From Anaeramoeba ignava (Eukaryota > Metamonada > Anaeramoebidae), in contig JAPDFW010000060.1 in the NCBI GenBank assembly GCA_028826165.1, forward strand, positions 310,001 through 374,000: a DNA stretch of 64,000 nt. Direction: 5' to 3'. Below, one piece after another: positions 1-14,600 of the stretch; the stretch's first letter is position 1; each line of letters starts with the position of its first letter. The translations under genes were made by a program, and so were the position numbers. The notes beneath the pieces were generated by a model. The model was not told where the DNA came from. It saw nothing but the letters and a program-made list of their open reading frames with translations, and made no database searches.

Positions 1-1
1 T

Positions 2-3000
2 AATTTTCGGAAAAAGAAAGAAAATCAAACTCAAAATCAAAATCCAAAAAATATAGAAAAGATAAAGCAAGTTAATCATCAAAATATTCATGAATCAAAT
101 CAAATCAATCTTGTAAAGAATGATTTTGAATTAGCAAATTCAGAAAAAACACAAAGTTCAGATTTGGAAATCATTGATAATGAAATAGATGATGATTATG
201 ATAATTTTAATAATAGAAATCAAAACCAAAACCAAAACCAAAATCAAAATCAAAATCAAGAATTTAATATTGAAAATGATGAAAATATTGAAAATGATTT
301 TTTACAACAAATCTCAGAATCAATTCAATCCAAAAAGGCATGGTGTAAAATTACAGTTTCCCAAACAAGTAAAATAAATATGAAATTCCCGTCAATTGCA
401 ATTGATCCTGAAAAAGGAGCATGCATGAAAATAAAAGGAAAATTAAATCAAATTCATATTGAATGGAATGAATTAGGATCAAGATTTTGTCTTTCAGGTT
501 TAATTTTAATTTCAATTTCAAAATAATTTTAATTTAATTTCAAAATAATTTTAATTTCAAAATAATTTTAAATCAAAAAAGATTCTTTGGAAATAGATGC
601 TAAAATACAAAGTCCTATTAATTGGATGGATGAACATAATTGGATTTTTACACTTTCATTTTTGAAACCTTCATTCTTTTATTTAGCAAGACACCAAAAT
701 CTGTTTCAATCATTAATATGGCTTTGGACTGCACCTGTTGCAAGATCAACTAAATTCCAAAAACATATGCAAGAAATGATGAATCAATCATGTTTTTTTG
801 TTCCTACTAAATTTCACTTTATTGTTAATTGTTCTGATTATAATTTCTCTCTTTGTACAAATGATTTTAATATTATTGAAGGAACTGAAAAACAATCCCA
901 AAATAATCTTCTTGTTTTTTCTGGTCATCGATTTTTAGCAAATATTTATCTTGGAGGTGTTGAATTTGATCCAAAAACTAATGAAACAAAATTTGATTTA
1001 AATTTTGAAAATTTAACAATCGCATTTTTTCCATCAGAATCAAGTCAAATTTGGAAAAGAAAAAGGGAATCTGATAAAGAAAAATGTTTTCTTTCAAATT
1101 CACAAAATAAAGTGAATAATGAAAATCGAAATGAAAATCAAAATCAAAATGAAAATCAAAATCAAAATCAAAATCAAAATGAAAATGAAAATGAAAATGA
1201 AAATGATGATTTTAATATTAATGAAAATATTAATGATAATGAAAATAAAATGTGCAAAATTAAATCAAAAAATGAAAAATTATTTACCAAATCACTTAAA
1301 ATATCAGCTATTTATCAAGTAAATACTTATTATGATCCAAAATTTGTAGATGTTTTTCTAATTAATGTTGAATTTTTGAATACAAGAAGTGGACTTCAAG
1401 GATATTTAATTACACAATATTTTAATTTTATTTTCAATTATTTTGGAGGGAATTCTCAAGATAAAACAACAACTCAATTTAATAATGAAGCATTCCATCG
1501 AATTAGGAATTCTCAAAATTTAGTCGATTCAGTTTTTTCATATAATCATCATCATAAAAATCAAAATCAAAATCAAAATCAAATACAGAAAAGAAATATA
1601 TTTGAAGTTTCAATTAAATGTTTCTTCAAAAAATTTGTTGGATATTTGCCCTTAAATCTTTATTCCTCGCAAAAGAATATCAGAGTCAAAATACAAGAAG
1701 TTTCTCTTGATTTCTTTTCAGGATTTGCAACAAGCTGTCTAATTGTTTCAACAACACCAATTATTTTCCATTTTCCTAAAACAAATCATTTATTACAAAG
1801 CTTTGCAAACCAAAAAATTGAAAAGAAAAAAGAAGCAAATTGTATTCGAATTGATTCATTGAATTTTCTTATGGAATCTGATTTTTATCGCTTACCTAAT
1901 ATGATTGATATAATTCCTATCGATAGAATACTTAGTCTTAACTTTGGGAATATTGATGGGATTTGTCAAATAGAAGATCTTGTTAATCTTTCAACTGCAT
2001 CTAGTTTTTTTCTTTTCCATTATTGGAATTCTTCAGATGCATCTATTGTTTTTGATCGCAGCAAAATTGTCAAATTACTACAAACAATTAACACGCTTGA
2101 AATGAATATTTCTCGAGTTTCATTAAATATTAATACTCCTGAAGGCATAATAACTTTGAATATCAATGAAAACTTATCTTTATTCTCTCATTGTCTATAT
2201 ACTTACACATACAAAAACAAAATGCAAATTCAAATCCCAAAATTTCAATTAAAATTTTTCATTCCTTTTCATAAAATCTCAGAAAATTTTGAATTTTCTC
2301 ATTTAAGTAAAGTGTCTCATTCCCATTTTCAGAATCAAAAAATAGATAATTTGAACGATTCAAATAAAACAGTTCGACAATCAAGGAATTCAAACAGTTT
2401 TATAAGTCAAAATATCAATGAAAAATCAAAATCAAAATCAAAATCAAAATCAAAATCAAAACCAAAATCAAATTCAGAATCAAAATTAAATTCAAAATCA
2501 AAATCAAAATCAAAATTAAAATCAAAATCAAAAACGATATCCAAATCAAAAATCATTTCAACATCAAATATTGATGAAAAATCAACTTATTCAGATTCTT
2601 CTAAATATCATTATCTTCAAGTAGGATATTTTGAAACTTCTTTTAATATTGAAATATTCGATAGAAGTGATTTAACTGAACAAGAAATTAAGTATCAATG
2701 GGAATTATTAAATCTCCAAAAAAAGCTTGTTGCTTCTTCATCAATAAAATACAAATTTAGTAAATTTTTGCAACGAGAACAACAAAAACGAGAAAATTCG
2801 ATTGTAAAACGTAAAACATCTAGTATCAATATAAAAGAAGAAGATTTGAATCAAGATTTGAATAAAGATTTGAATCAAGATTTGAATAAAGAAGAATCAA
2901 TCGAACAAAATACTAATATTTCTGGAAATGAAAATGAAAATGAAAATGGAAATGAAAATAATGAAAATGGATGGGATGTTTTTGATAATACTAAAAATAA

Positions 3001-6000
3001 CGAAAATTTAAATGAAAATGAACAAAAAGAAAGCATTATTGAAGATGCATTTCATGAATTATCTTCACTTTATCAACAAAGTGGGAATAATAATGAACTT
3101 AGTCTTTCTGATTCAGAATTTTATTCAGTTCTTTCCAAAGATCAAAATTTGGATGAAAATCAAAATAATAATAATAATAATAATTTTGATAATGATAATG
3201 ATGATAATAATAATAATAATTTAAATTATGGAAAATCACTTGAAAAACAAACAAGTCTGTCAGATTCTGATTTCGTTTCATTTTCTGATGAAGATTTAAA
3301 TAGCCAAATTGAATATGGAGATCTAAATCAATACAAAATGAACAAACTTAGCAATAAAATAAAAAAACATAGGATTTTTTATAAAAATATTGATAAATAT
3401 GAATATGAGAATGAAGATGAAAATGAAGATCATGATGAATATGAAGATGTTGATGTTGATGATTTTGATGAAATGAGAAAATATTACGAAGGATTTGAAT
3501 ATTTTGATGATTCAACAAGTGGAAGAATACGAACATGTGCTCCAATATTAACATATGCCAAATATTTGTCATCATATCAAAAACAAAAATCATATCAAGA
3601 ATTTTTGGAATATTTCTTTATTCTCCCCAAAAAGAAAAGATTTTTTTTTATAATGGAAAATCAAGATGAAAATGAAAATGAAGATGAAAATCAAGATGAA
3701 GATGAAAATGAAAAATTCAAATACGGAGATAACTCATTCTATTTATCCAAAACATTAGACTTCTTTTCTCAAATCTCCAAGATTCAAAATGAAACGATCA
3801 AATATCAAAATTCTCAAAAAAGAGGTTCAAATGAAAAATTCCTGAAAACATTATCACTTCTAAATCATTTTTCATCCAAATCAAATATTTTCAAAGATGA
3901 TCTTCAAAATATCATTTCTGGAAATTCAAATTTATTTATGCAAAGAAGCACAATATTTATGGAGATACCAGAAAGAACGAAACTGAAAATAACACCAAAA
4001 GTTATTAAGATTCTTGAAAGCACTTTTGATGATTTATTTGATGAAACAGATTTTGAACTTATGGTTGATTCAGTCACGAAAAGGAATCAAATAAATTTTT
4101 ACGAACCACCATCAAGAGTATCTTTGACAAGAATTCTTCAAGTCAATGAATTACTCTTTTCGCATAAACAATATAAACTCCAAGCAAATGAATTTTGTGT
4201 GACTTTTTTAACAGGTACTTTTCTACCTAATCGAGAAGATTTGGAATTTTTGATGGATTCTAATGATGTTATAAAAACCAAATTTGTTCTTAAAAATTTG
4301 GATGTAAATATGAATGAATTTTCCAAACAATTCGTTTTCAAATTTCGAGGTTTTTCCAATATAAACAATATGTTTCTTGATGGATATTCAAATTTTGGAA
4401 TGAAGGACGTTCAAAATAGAAAGGAAAAACAAAAACCTCCAAATTTTTCTCAAGATTTATTTTCTCGATTTAAAAAGGAAGAAATTTCAATTTTAAAGGA
4501 ATTTACTTTGAATATTGAAGAAATGGTTCTTTTTGTTGCTGATGTTTTTGATGAAACAATGAATTCTCCATTAAAATCAAAATGCATTCCAATGAATCTA
4601 GCATCGCCAACAGTCATTTCAGAAAATCGAAAGAATTATCCATTAATTTTAACTTTGGATGTTGGAAAATTGGAGATTATTGGGAAGATTATCCCGAAAT
4701 TAGGTTATTGGATCGGAAATAACGAAAACCGGTTAAAAAATAATCCACTTAAAATTGATTTAAACCAATTTTTCTTGGATGTCAATCTGTCATCTATTAA
4801 TCCGATTTGTTCTGAAGTTTCTCCCATATATTTGTTTGCAAATTTCGAAAATTGGTTCTTGTGTTTTGAGAAATTTTCCCAATCATTTCGAGAATGGAAT
4901 AAAAACAGGAAATATTTCGAGAATTTTGCGAAATGGTTTTCTTCTGGAAACACTGTGCAAGAACAAGATCGAGAAGAGTATCAAGATCCAAATGATGAAG
5001 ATATTATCAATAATTTGCAAATCACAAATTGTTATGAAAAATTATATCAAGCACCTCAAAACGAAATTGAGGTTATGTACGAAGAATTTTTGAAACAGTC
5101 TTTTGACATGGATAAATATCCAAAACCCGAGAAAGCAGATCCAATACCAATGCAAAATAGACTAGCAGTTGATTTAAGAAGAATCACATTTATTATTTTG
5201 GATCAAGACCAAAAAAGGCGTGATGGAGTTTTTGATGTTCATTCAATTAAAGTGACGATAGAAATGGATCAACTTATAAACCAAAACAAAATATTATGTC
5301 AAGTTGGAACTTTCCAGTTTGAAATTCTTCCTGAAATTTTATGGTTTGTTGAAAATTTGGATCATTCTCATTATGCATCAATTACTTTAGCAAGAATCCA
5401 AAAAGTTATTAAAATTTTTGAACCCCAAATGAAAAAATCAAGAAGCAAAAATTCATTTAGCAGGAATCAATTCCAAGATAAAAAAGAAAAAACAAAGAAA
5501 TCACCAGATTCAAAGAAGAGGAAAAATACAAACCGACCATTTCAAGAAAATTATGAACATTTCAGCCAATTCTTGGATAAAACAAGAAGGGAAGATTATC
5601 AACAACACCTAAGAACTCAATCAACACCAATCCAAGACATCACAAACAACATCAATATTCAGACTGCAAATTCTTTTTTTGACAAGTTAAAAAATGCAGA
5701 TGATCAAGAAGATGAAAACGCAGAGTCTTCTGATCTTGAGCTTGAGATTGATAATGAGGATCCGAAAAATCAAACAAGAAACAATTTAAAATCAAAATTA
5801 AAATTAAAATTAAAATCAGCACAACCGAAACCCAAGACAACCACAAGCGTTACATTTTTGGTTCGTTCTTTTTCATTGAGAACTCTTATTGAGAACAAAA
5901 GCTCGTTGTTTGTTAAGTTTGATGATCTTTTCATGAATCTATATCACTATCAAATCCCAAAATATTTAGAGATGAGAAAACAAGACGATGAAAAACAACT

Positions 6001-9000
6001 TATATTTTCAGTCATTTTAAAGGCATCTAAAACACGAGCTTTGCTCGATAGCGTAGATAAATTTTCACAATTCAAATTATTTGATGGAACATGGAAAAAA
6101 ACGCAATTGAACGTAATTCACTATTTGTATTTCCGTCCCAATTCAAACTCCAATAAAGAGCATTCTTCATTCAATCAAAATGGTCGGGGAATTAGTGCTT
6201 ATTTGAACATATCTGATACGGAAACATTTTTCCCAATATTTTCGGGATCTTCAAAAACCGAAACACCGTTTAGTACTCTTTTTGATATTTTCAATTCTTT
6301 TGCATATATTCAAAAAGAAATATCAATTCATTCAAAAAAAGGAACAAATTCAGAAAAAACAACAAAGATTTCAAGCAGCTTAAAATTCGACTCGCAAACT
6401 CACGAAGAAACATCAAGAACAAAGCAAAATATCAATATGGAAAATATTTACAAAAAGCCCTCAATAGAATCTCAACCTCAATCAACTGCTGCGAGAAATC
6501 TTTCATCTTTGGAATGCAAATTTTCAATGAGTTTTCATAATTTGAAGTTTAAATTTGAAATTTTACCATCAAAAATTCTTCAATATCATCTCCATAGTTC
6601 AACAGTGTTAGTGGATTACAATGCAAATAGTATTCGAGCAAATTACATGATCTCATCACATAATATCCAATTTTCTGACCTAACAAACACAAGTGAATTA
6701 CCGTTTTCTTCGTTTCAACTACCAAGATTATTTCTTGATCTTGGGTATGAATTCCAACATCAAGAAAGCTATTCGAGATTAAGTCATTCGGAACAAAGCG
6801 AGATGAGAAATATATACAATAGCAATCCATCACTGTTAAAAATCAGTTCGACAGTGCACCAAAATTTGAAGGTTGTTCTTTCAATGGAAAGAATTGAAAA
6901 TATTATCCAGCCAGATTCGATCCAGCAATTAATCATGTTTCAAAGATGGATCCAGCAAGAATTCAAGTCGATTATTGACCAATACTTCTCAAATCAAGCA
7001 CAAAACGAAACCGAAACGCCAAATGTTGAGTCGGTTTCCCAATTCACAGGAGTAACAACATCACAATCTTCCACAATGAACCAATCGACTTTATCCAACA
7101 AGCTTTTGATATGGGCTACAGTTTATTTTGGGGGATTGATGATCACTCTTCATGGCAAAAATATCGATCTTATTTACGATTCGGGATTCATTTCCTTTGT
7201 GTTTTATAACAATCTGAATTCGTTATCAATACAAGATGAGAATCAACGCAAATTTTTCTGGAAATTTAATATCTATGATTCTGGATTTGGAATTTTCAAC
7301 AGAACAAAAGACCAAAATTCCAAAAATGCAAAAAAACCCAAGTTCCGTTACATCAAAGAAAATATCGATGATTTCGATAATTCAAAGGTGATCTTCCAAT
7401 TCGAAATGAAAAACTTTTCTGAGCTGCAAAAAAACTCATTAAAAATTCAATTCAACTCGATTTACGCGACTTTATGTCCTTCTTTTATGAGCAATTTCTT
7501 GGAAATATTTAATGAAATGAAAAGAGTGATTTCGAGACATGAAAATCATTTCTCATTTTCTGAGCGAAACAAGCAAGTTTTCCAGCATTTGATTGAAAAA
7601 TATGAAATCAAAGAGCATCTTCAGATGGGACTCATAGAAGGTGAGAAACTCCTTTCTGAGCATTTGTTCATTTGCAAAGTGAAGGATATCCGAATTTTCC
7701 TTCCTTTTAAAGTGTCAACTTTCTCAAAAGACCCAAATAACAACAATTACAAAATACCGAAAAGCCACAAAAAAGCCAGAAGAGAATCGCAGAAAAACAC
7801 AGAATATCTCACTGCTCTCGTGATCAGTTTGGGGTTGTTTCGGTTAATTGGGAGAGTCAGGAAAATTAGCGATGAAAAAAACCAAACGGATTATTATCAA
7901 CTTTTTTCTGAATGGGCAAATGAAACAATTTCAATCACATTTAATGATCCAAAGGAATGGTGGAAAAACTTGAATGAAATATATCCACAGGCAAATCTGT
8001 TTAGCCAAAAAAATATGAAGGGAAATGTTCTTTTTGTATTCTCCAAGAATTTCCACAATGTGTTCTGTTTCAATTCATGCATAATTGATGGAATCCAATT
8101 CCAATTTTTCCCGTCAATTGGCAAAAATTTGGTTTCATTTGAGAAAAATTGGATCAATAATTTAAGTAAAAAGAATCATTCATCAGTGAAAATTTTGGAT
8201 GATATTGATGAGAACCAAATGAAATATGAAACCCAAGAAAATATTATTAAATTATCCAAATCTGAAGCAAAAGAACTTCAGAATTCGCTTCGTTTCCAAA
8301 ATTCACAATTTGTTTTTGAAATCAAATTTGCCATTTCTGGAGCGTCTATTACTGTTTTTCCTGAAAATCATGGCACTTCCTTTCGTGGAATTTCTTCAAA
8401 AAAACCACAAAATTTATTTGAGATTCCAAAACATAAAAGAACAAAGAAAAAAGGAAATCAATTTGAATTCAACTCGATAATTTCCAAGAAAATCAATACT
8501 TTGCAAAGAGAAAATCGAAATCCAATCGCAAAAGAATCGCAAACAATTTACTTACCAAGTTTGAATACTGAAATTTATTTCAAGAAAATGAACAAAGTAA
8601 ATGAATCCAAAGTTTTGGTTTCAATTCCAACTCAGCCATCAATAATCGAAATTTCTAGTCAAGTTTCTGCGTTTATTATACAGGTTTTGGATGATGTTTT
8701 TCCCTATATTTCTCAAAAATATTCTCTGCAAAAAGAAGTAAGAAAAAAGCAAACTGTTTCTGCAAATGATAATATCAACAAAGTATTTGAAGTGCAAAAA
8801 ACAAAATCCAAAATGAACTTCATTTTCAAATCCGGTGCTCTTTCTATTTCCTTTTCTGCAAACCCTTTTGCTGATATTGTATTTAGAACTGATGTAGGAC
8901 CTATTTATTTCATTACGAATTTGGATTTTAATGGAAATGAAAATGTTATCAGTATTTTAGGTCAAATTTCAAGTATTCAGTCAAGAATTTCCAATTCTTT

Positions 9001-11482
9001 TTCAACAATTGAATGTTTTAGTGTTCATCTTCAAAAAACCCAAATGTGTTATAATTTTTATAAAAATCTAATTCAAAATGAAACACCTTCACCAAATTCG
9101 CAAAAAAAGAACAACAAATCTTCTTCTTTAATTGAATTTGGGTTGTTGAATTTGAATTTTAATTTGCGAAATTTGGAACAATATTTTAAGTTTAGAGAAA
9201 TTTGGATTGCACCATTTTATTCTTTTAAGAGGAAGTTAGATATTTATTCGAAGAAGAAAGTTCATCATTTCTCATCTAAATTTAAAAATAATTTGAAACC
9301 AGATTCAAAATCAAATTTAAAACAAAATTTAAAACAAAATTTAAAACAAAATTTAAAACAAAATTTAAAACAAAATTTAAAACAAAATTTAAAACAAAAT
9401 TCAAAACAAAATTTAAAACAAAATTTAAAACAAAATTTAAAACAAAATTTGAATGAAATTGAAAATGAATTTGAAAATGAAATTGAAAATGAAATTGAAA
9501 ATCAAATTGAAAATGAAAATCAAATTGAAAATCAAATTGAAAATGAAATTGAAAATGAAAATGAAATTGAAAATGAAAATAAAAATCAAAATAAAATTGA
9601 AAATCAAATTGAAAATAAAAATCAAATTGAAAATCAAATTGAAAATGAAATTGAAAATGAAAATGAAAATGAAATTGAAAATGAAAATCAAATTGAAAAT
9701 GAAAATCAAATTGAAAATAAAAATCAAATTGAAAATGAAAATGAAAATCAAATTGGAAATGAAAATGAAAATCAAATTGAAAATCAAATTGAAAATCAAA
9801 ATAAAATTGAAAATGAAAATGAAAATGAAAATGAAAATCAAATTGAAAATGAAAATGAAAATGAAAATGAAAATGAAAATAAAATTGAAAATAAAATTGA
9901 AAATGAAAATGAAAATGAAAATGAAATTGAAATTGAACTTACAAAAGATCAGTTTAGTGATGATTCTTCTTTTATGTCTTTTGAAAATAATGAAAATATT
10001 GTAAGTGATGATGATAATGAATCTACATCTTCATCAGAAAGTAATGAATCAAATGATGAAATTAAACAAGAATCCACTTTCCTTCATTCTATTATTTTGA
10101 AAGAAGTTGGAATTAATGGAGAACTCGGACAATCTGTTGGTAAAATAAAGGGAAAAATAGGAAGTATTAATTTAATAAGTAGGAAAATATTTGAATCAAC
10201 AAGTTTCAATGAATTATCTATTGGGATGATCAAATTGATTTTTGAAGGAAGATTGGAAGGAGTTATTGGAATTGGACACATTATATTAAAATTATCCAAA
10301 AATTATTTGGTTAATGAACAAATATGTCCTTTAAGAAAAATGGAATTTGGAATTGCAAAGATAATATCTGATCTCCAATTCAATTTGGAGAAGATTTTAA
10401 GAGTCAGAATTGAAAAAGTTTATTCTTGCATTGCAGATGTAATTGAGAACAAAGAACAAACAAGTTCTCATATCCAAAGTTTAGTTTCTTCTTTAAAAAC
10501 GCATTTCCAAGTCTCAAGTGATTTTGCACCTTCGCTTTTGAGAATTTTGGGTTTGATTTCAGACTTGGTTGAAAAAACACGCAATTCAATGGCAAATTCA
10601 GAAATTCGAAAGAATTTCCATTCTCAAATTCGAGGGAATGTGTCGCAGATTTTTGATGAAGTAAATCAAAAAGATCAAGATTTGCAAAAGAAACTCACGC
10701 AAAAAGAAGAAAATGAAGAAAATGAAGAAGAAAAAGCAAAAAATATTGCGATTGGATCACTAACATTTATTGGAGGCAATCTGAATATTGATTTATTTAG
10801 CGGATTCAGAATGCCTCAATGGGGAAACTTATTTTTTCAAACATACGCACTAAATTTCACACAAAATGTGAATGAAGAACAAAAAGAAATTCGAAGAGTT
10901 TTAACAATCAAAACAGGAATTGTTCATTTACGCAAAATTTCGGAAAAGAAACTGATTCATGACGCAGATAACACTTCAGATTCCAATGAATCATCGATAC
11001 TCGCATTCCCAGAAACTTCATTGGAAATGTTCACACAACAAGCAGAAATGAGTCCAATTGTTTTTTATTATTTCATCTCAAATTTTGCCGGGCCAATTCA
11101 AACAACTTTGAATGTTGGTTTATATCGATTTTTAACGGAATTGAAAGAGACATTCGCATCAAGAATAAGGGATTTTTATGAACGAAGTAGCAAAAGAGAA
11201 GTTATTTATGATCCTGATTTCAATTTCCAAATTGATCCACTTTCTGAATCAAATGAAAAGAAAGAAAAAGATTTCAAAGAAACAAGAGTTTTTCATTCTT
11301 TAAAATATTATTTTAATCCTCAATTAAGTGTTTTAGGAAGAGCTACTCCAAAAGTAGAAACTGTTTTAGGTCTTCTTGGAATTAATGATCAACATATGAT
11401 TCCTTCGTTAACTCATCGTTTTATAACTGATTATGTTGAAAAAGTTCAAGAATTGATTTTCTTAATTATGAAAAAAATATAA
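2..11482 (+). CDS. Bridge-like lipid transfer protein, BLTP1/Csf1/tweek (FSA) type, 5'-partial
   Basis: The frame is open from base 2, so the start lies left of the window. Two exons (2-497 and 582-11482) join in frame across an 84-nt intron, giving about 3,800 visible residues. Just after the junction, N-W-x-F-x-L-x-F-L-K-P-S-F-F-Y-L-A-R-H followed by F-V-P-x-x-x-H-F and a Q-N-N-L-L-x-F-S-G block resembles the amino-terminal region of KIAA1109/tweek/Csf1. The C-terminal F-N-P-Q-x-S-V-L-G-R-A-T-P-K-V block resembles the FSA C-terminal region. Family members form hydrophobic tubes that move lipids between membranes at contact sites; the usual N-terminal membrane anchor would be upstream of this window. 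Long Asn/Gln, Lys/Ser, Asp/Glu and Ile-Glu-Asn insertions interrupt the fold. Family call is from remembered motifs, not a search. Confidence 0.65.
498..581 (+). other. Spliceosomal intron in the BLTP1-like gene
   Basis: CAG|GTTTAA donor and AAAAAAG acceptor, 84 nt. It contains an in-frame TAA at 524-526, so it must be removed to join the two coding blocks. The junction codon is G+AT (Asp). Confidence 0.75.
9300..9942 (+). repeat. In-frame coding repeats: (NLKQ)n then (IENE/NQIE)n
   Basis: About 12 copies of a 12-nt unit encoding N-L-K-Q run to about 9450. About 500 nt of 6-nt units follow, encoding mixtures of I-E-N-E and I-E-N-Q. The reading frame stays open throughout, so this is translated low-complexity sequence, probably a disordered loop outside the lipid-transfer tube. 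Confidence 0.9.
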
Positions 11483-11608
11483 GAAGAAAAATCAAAATCA
11501 AAATCAAAATCAAAATCAAAATCAATTTAATTTTTTATTCTTTCAATTCAATTCAATTATTTTAATTTTGATTTTTTGAAAATTAAAAAAAAAAAAAAAT
11601 TTTGAAAA
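11483..11608. other. Shared 3' flank of two convergent genes
   Basis: Only 126 bp separate the stop codons of the BLTP1-like gene (+) and the first RING-kinase-ankyrin gene (-). The gap holds an AAATCA run, T-rich and A-rich tracts and no ORF. The two 3' UTRs must be short or overlap. Confidence 0.6.
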
Positions 11609-14600
11609 TTAAAATAATTTCTTCAATGAATCTTTAAGTAAATCTTTTGGTGTTGTTCCATTTTCAAATTTTTCATTTTCAATCCACCATATTCCTTCAA
11701 TTTTCAAATTAAAATTAGCAGTTGTTTTTTTCAATAATTCAATCATTTCTTTTGTAGTTGATTGATTTCGACAAAGAAAATGTAATGGAGAAAACTAAAA
11801 AATCAAAAATTACAAATTTAATTAGTTTTTTATAAAATACTTTGAATTAAATTTTACTCCCTTTTTGATTCCAAAAAAAATAAATAATTAATTAATTAAT
11901 TAATTAAATTTGAATATTTTCTTTCTTTTTACTTTCTAAAAAATTAAAATTTATTTTAAAAATTTTATTTAAAATTTCATTTAATTTATATTGATTTGAT
12001 TAAATTAAATCAATATAAATTAAATCAAATTAAATTCAAAAATTTACTTTCTAATTTATTCATTTTAAATGATTAAGAAAAAAATTTAAATTATATAAAT
12101 TTAAATATAAATTAATAATTTACTTTCTATTAAATAAAATTTTCATCATAAAAATACTTAAACTCTTGTTTTCTTTTTCTTTTTCTTTTCGTTTTTTTTT
12201 TTTTAAAATTATTATATACATCCTATTAAATTTGGAATTTAATAATCAAAAAAATTTATTGCTTTTTCTTTATTAAATTAATTTACATTCTTTTAATTTT
12301 TAAATTTTATTAATCCTTTTTTTTTTTTGATTTTTTGATTGATTAAATAATTAATATTTTTAAATACAATCTATTGAATAAAAATTTTTTTTTGGTTTTT
12401 TTTAATTATAATTGTGTAAATGATTTTTAATTTATTACCCATTGGTGATTGAAATCAACTCCTTTAGAAATTAAAACTAGAATCATATCTATTTTTAATT
12501 TATCATTCTTGAATAAATAATGAAGAGGAGACCACTAGAAAAAAAAAAGGATTGATGTTTTTTCTTGAATAAATTGATTTTGTTTCTTTTTTTTTTTTTA
12601 TTCAAAAAATTTTACTAACTTTTTATTTTATTAAATTATTTTCGAAAATAAAAATATAAAATATTTAAAAATAATTCCTTTTTTTACTTCCTATACAATT
12701 ATGATTTTATTAATATTATTAATTGATTTAAATTTTGAAAAAAAAAAATAAATTTACAAGCTGGATAATGTTGAAAATTTAATATTTTTATTATTTTTAT
12801 TATTTTTCCAAATTTACTTCCTAATTTTTTGATTTAAGATGATTTAATTTTCTAAAATAAAATAATTACATTCTTTATTATAATTGTAAATTTGAGAATT
12901 TTTTTAAAAAAAAAAAAAAGATGATTGATTGATTGATTGATTGGTTTACTTTCTGTTTTAAATGGATTGACTAATTAATGAAAAAAGAAATGAAAAAAAA
13001 AAAAGTTTGAAATTTACCAACTATTGTTGATAGATCATTTTAATAACAATTAATTATTATTTATAAACATGAAATATTCATTGATTATATTCTTAATTTT
13101 AGGTATTTTACTTTCTATTGAATAAAAAATGAATGTTATAATAATTATTTTGATTTTGAATGAATAAATTTATTGATTTTTTTTTTCTTATAAAAATAGA
13201 TTACATATGAAATATGAAAATCACCACCTTTTTTGAGTATTAATTTAATCATATTTGCTGTGATTGATTGATTTCTACATAAATCATGCAAAGGAGTATA
13301 CTTTTTTTTTATGTAAAACAAAATTTTTGTTTTTTTTTTAATTTTTGAAATTATAAAATGGTTTTTCTGTTTTTATTTATTTATACATCCTAAAAAAAAA
13401 TTTGGATTAATGTATTTTCAAAAATTAACTAATAAAAGATTTGTCTTTTTTTTACATACTAATTTAATTTATATTTTGTTAAAATCAATTGGAAATGATC
13501 TTTTTTAAATTTTATTCAACAAAAAAATCCATTTTTTTTACATACTGTTAAAAAAGAAGTTTTATAAATTTGATGTTTTCTTCTTCTTTTTTATAAATTA
13601 ATTTTATTTGAGATTTTTACATTCTATTTCAATATAAAAGAAACAAAAAGTTAATTTCCAAAATAATTTATAAACATTAAACAAAAAACTATTTTATAAA
13701 TATTTACTTTCTTTTTTAATACAAAAAATAAAATAAAGAATTGAATAATAATTTTGGAAATTTATTTATACATCCTATTTTGAATAAATATAAATATAAA
13801 TATAAAATGTTTTTGGAATTGAATTCAGTTTTTTTTTTTACATTCTGTTTTGCAAAATTTTTTTAAAAAAAATATTGTTTTTATTCATGAATCTTTTTTT
13901 TGTTAAATTATTTACTTTCTAAATTTTTTTTTCAAAATGAAAAAATGATTTTTATTAGATATATTGTTTCTATTTTCTTTCTTATTGATAATTGTAATGG
14001 TTTTTAAAAGTTTGATTTTAATTTGTGTTTGTTTGAAATGGATGCAAAAATAATTGATATTTTTTTTTTCAATTTTGGTTTATGATAATTTACATTCTAT
14101 TTTAATTCAAACAAGAAATGTATTCATTTCAGAAAATAAATTGTTAGAAAAAAATAATATAAAGTAATGTACCCACTATATTCAGAATTAAATTTATTTT
14201 TTTTGTATTTAAAATATTAAAAATAAATTTTTTGTTTTGATTATTTAGTTTATATTTTACGCGCTATTATTTATTAAGAATATATTGATTTAATTTTTTT
14301 TAAAAAAAAACAATCAGAAACTAAATGAGAAATGAAATTTACTCTCTAGAAAATTACAAAAGAAATGAATAAAATTTAAGGATAAATTGGATATAAGAAA
14401 ATAGGGAACGAAAAAATTTTAATTTTTGAGAAAATAATTACTCGCTAATTATTAATATTGAAATATCATTTGAGAAAAAAAAGTTGTTCAAAAAAAATAA
14501 AAGAATGAAAAACTTACACCACTTAAATTAAAATTAGCTCCTTTAAGAGCAAATAATTTGAGCATATCAAAAGTAATTCTTTCATTTCTACATAAGTAAT

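Noticed and set aside
9437-10004. Alternative frames (I-F/N-L and K-M-K-I repeats) over the BLTP1 low-complexity block
   Set aside because: Shadow frames of the period-6 repeat; the 3,631-codon frame runs through.
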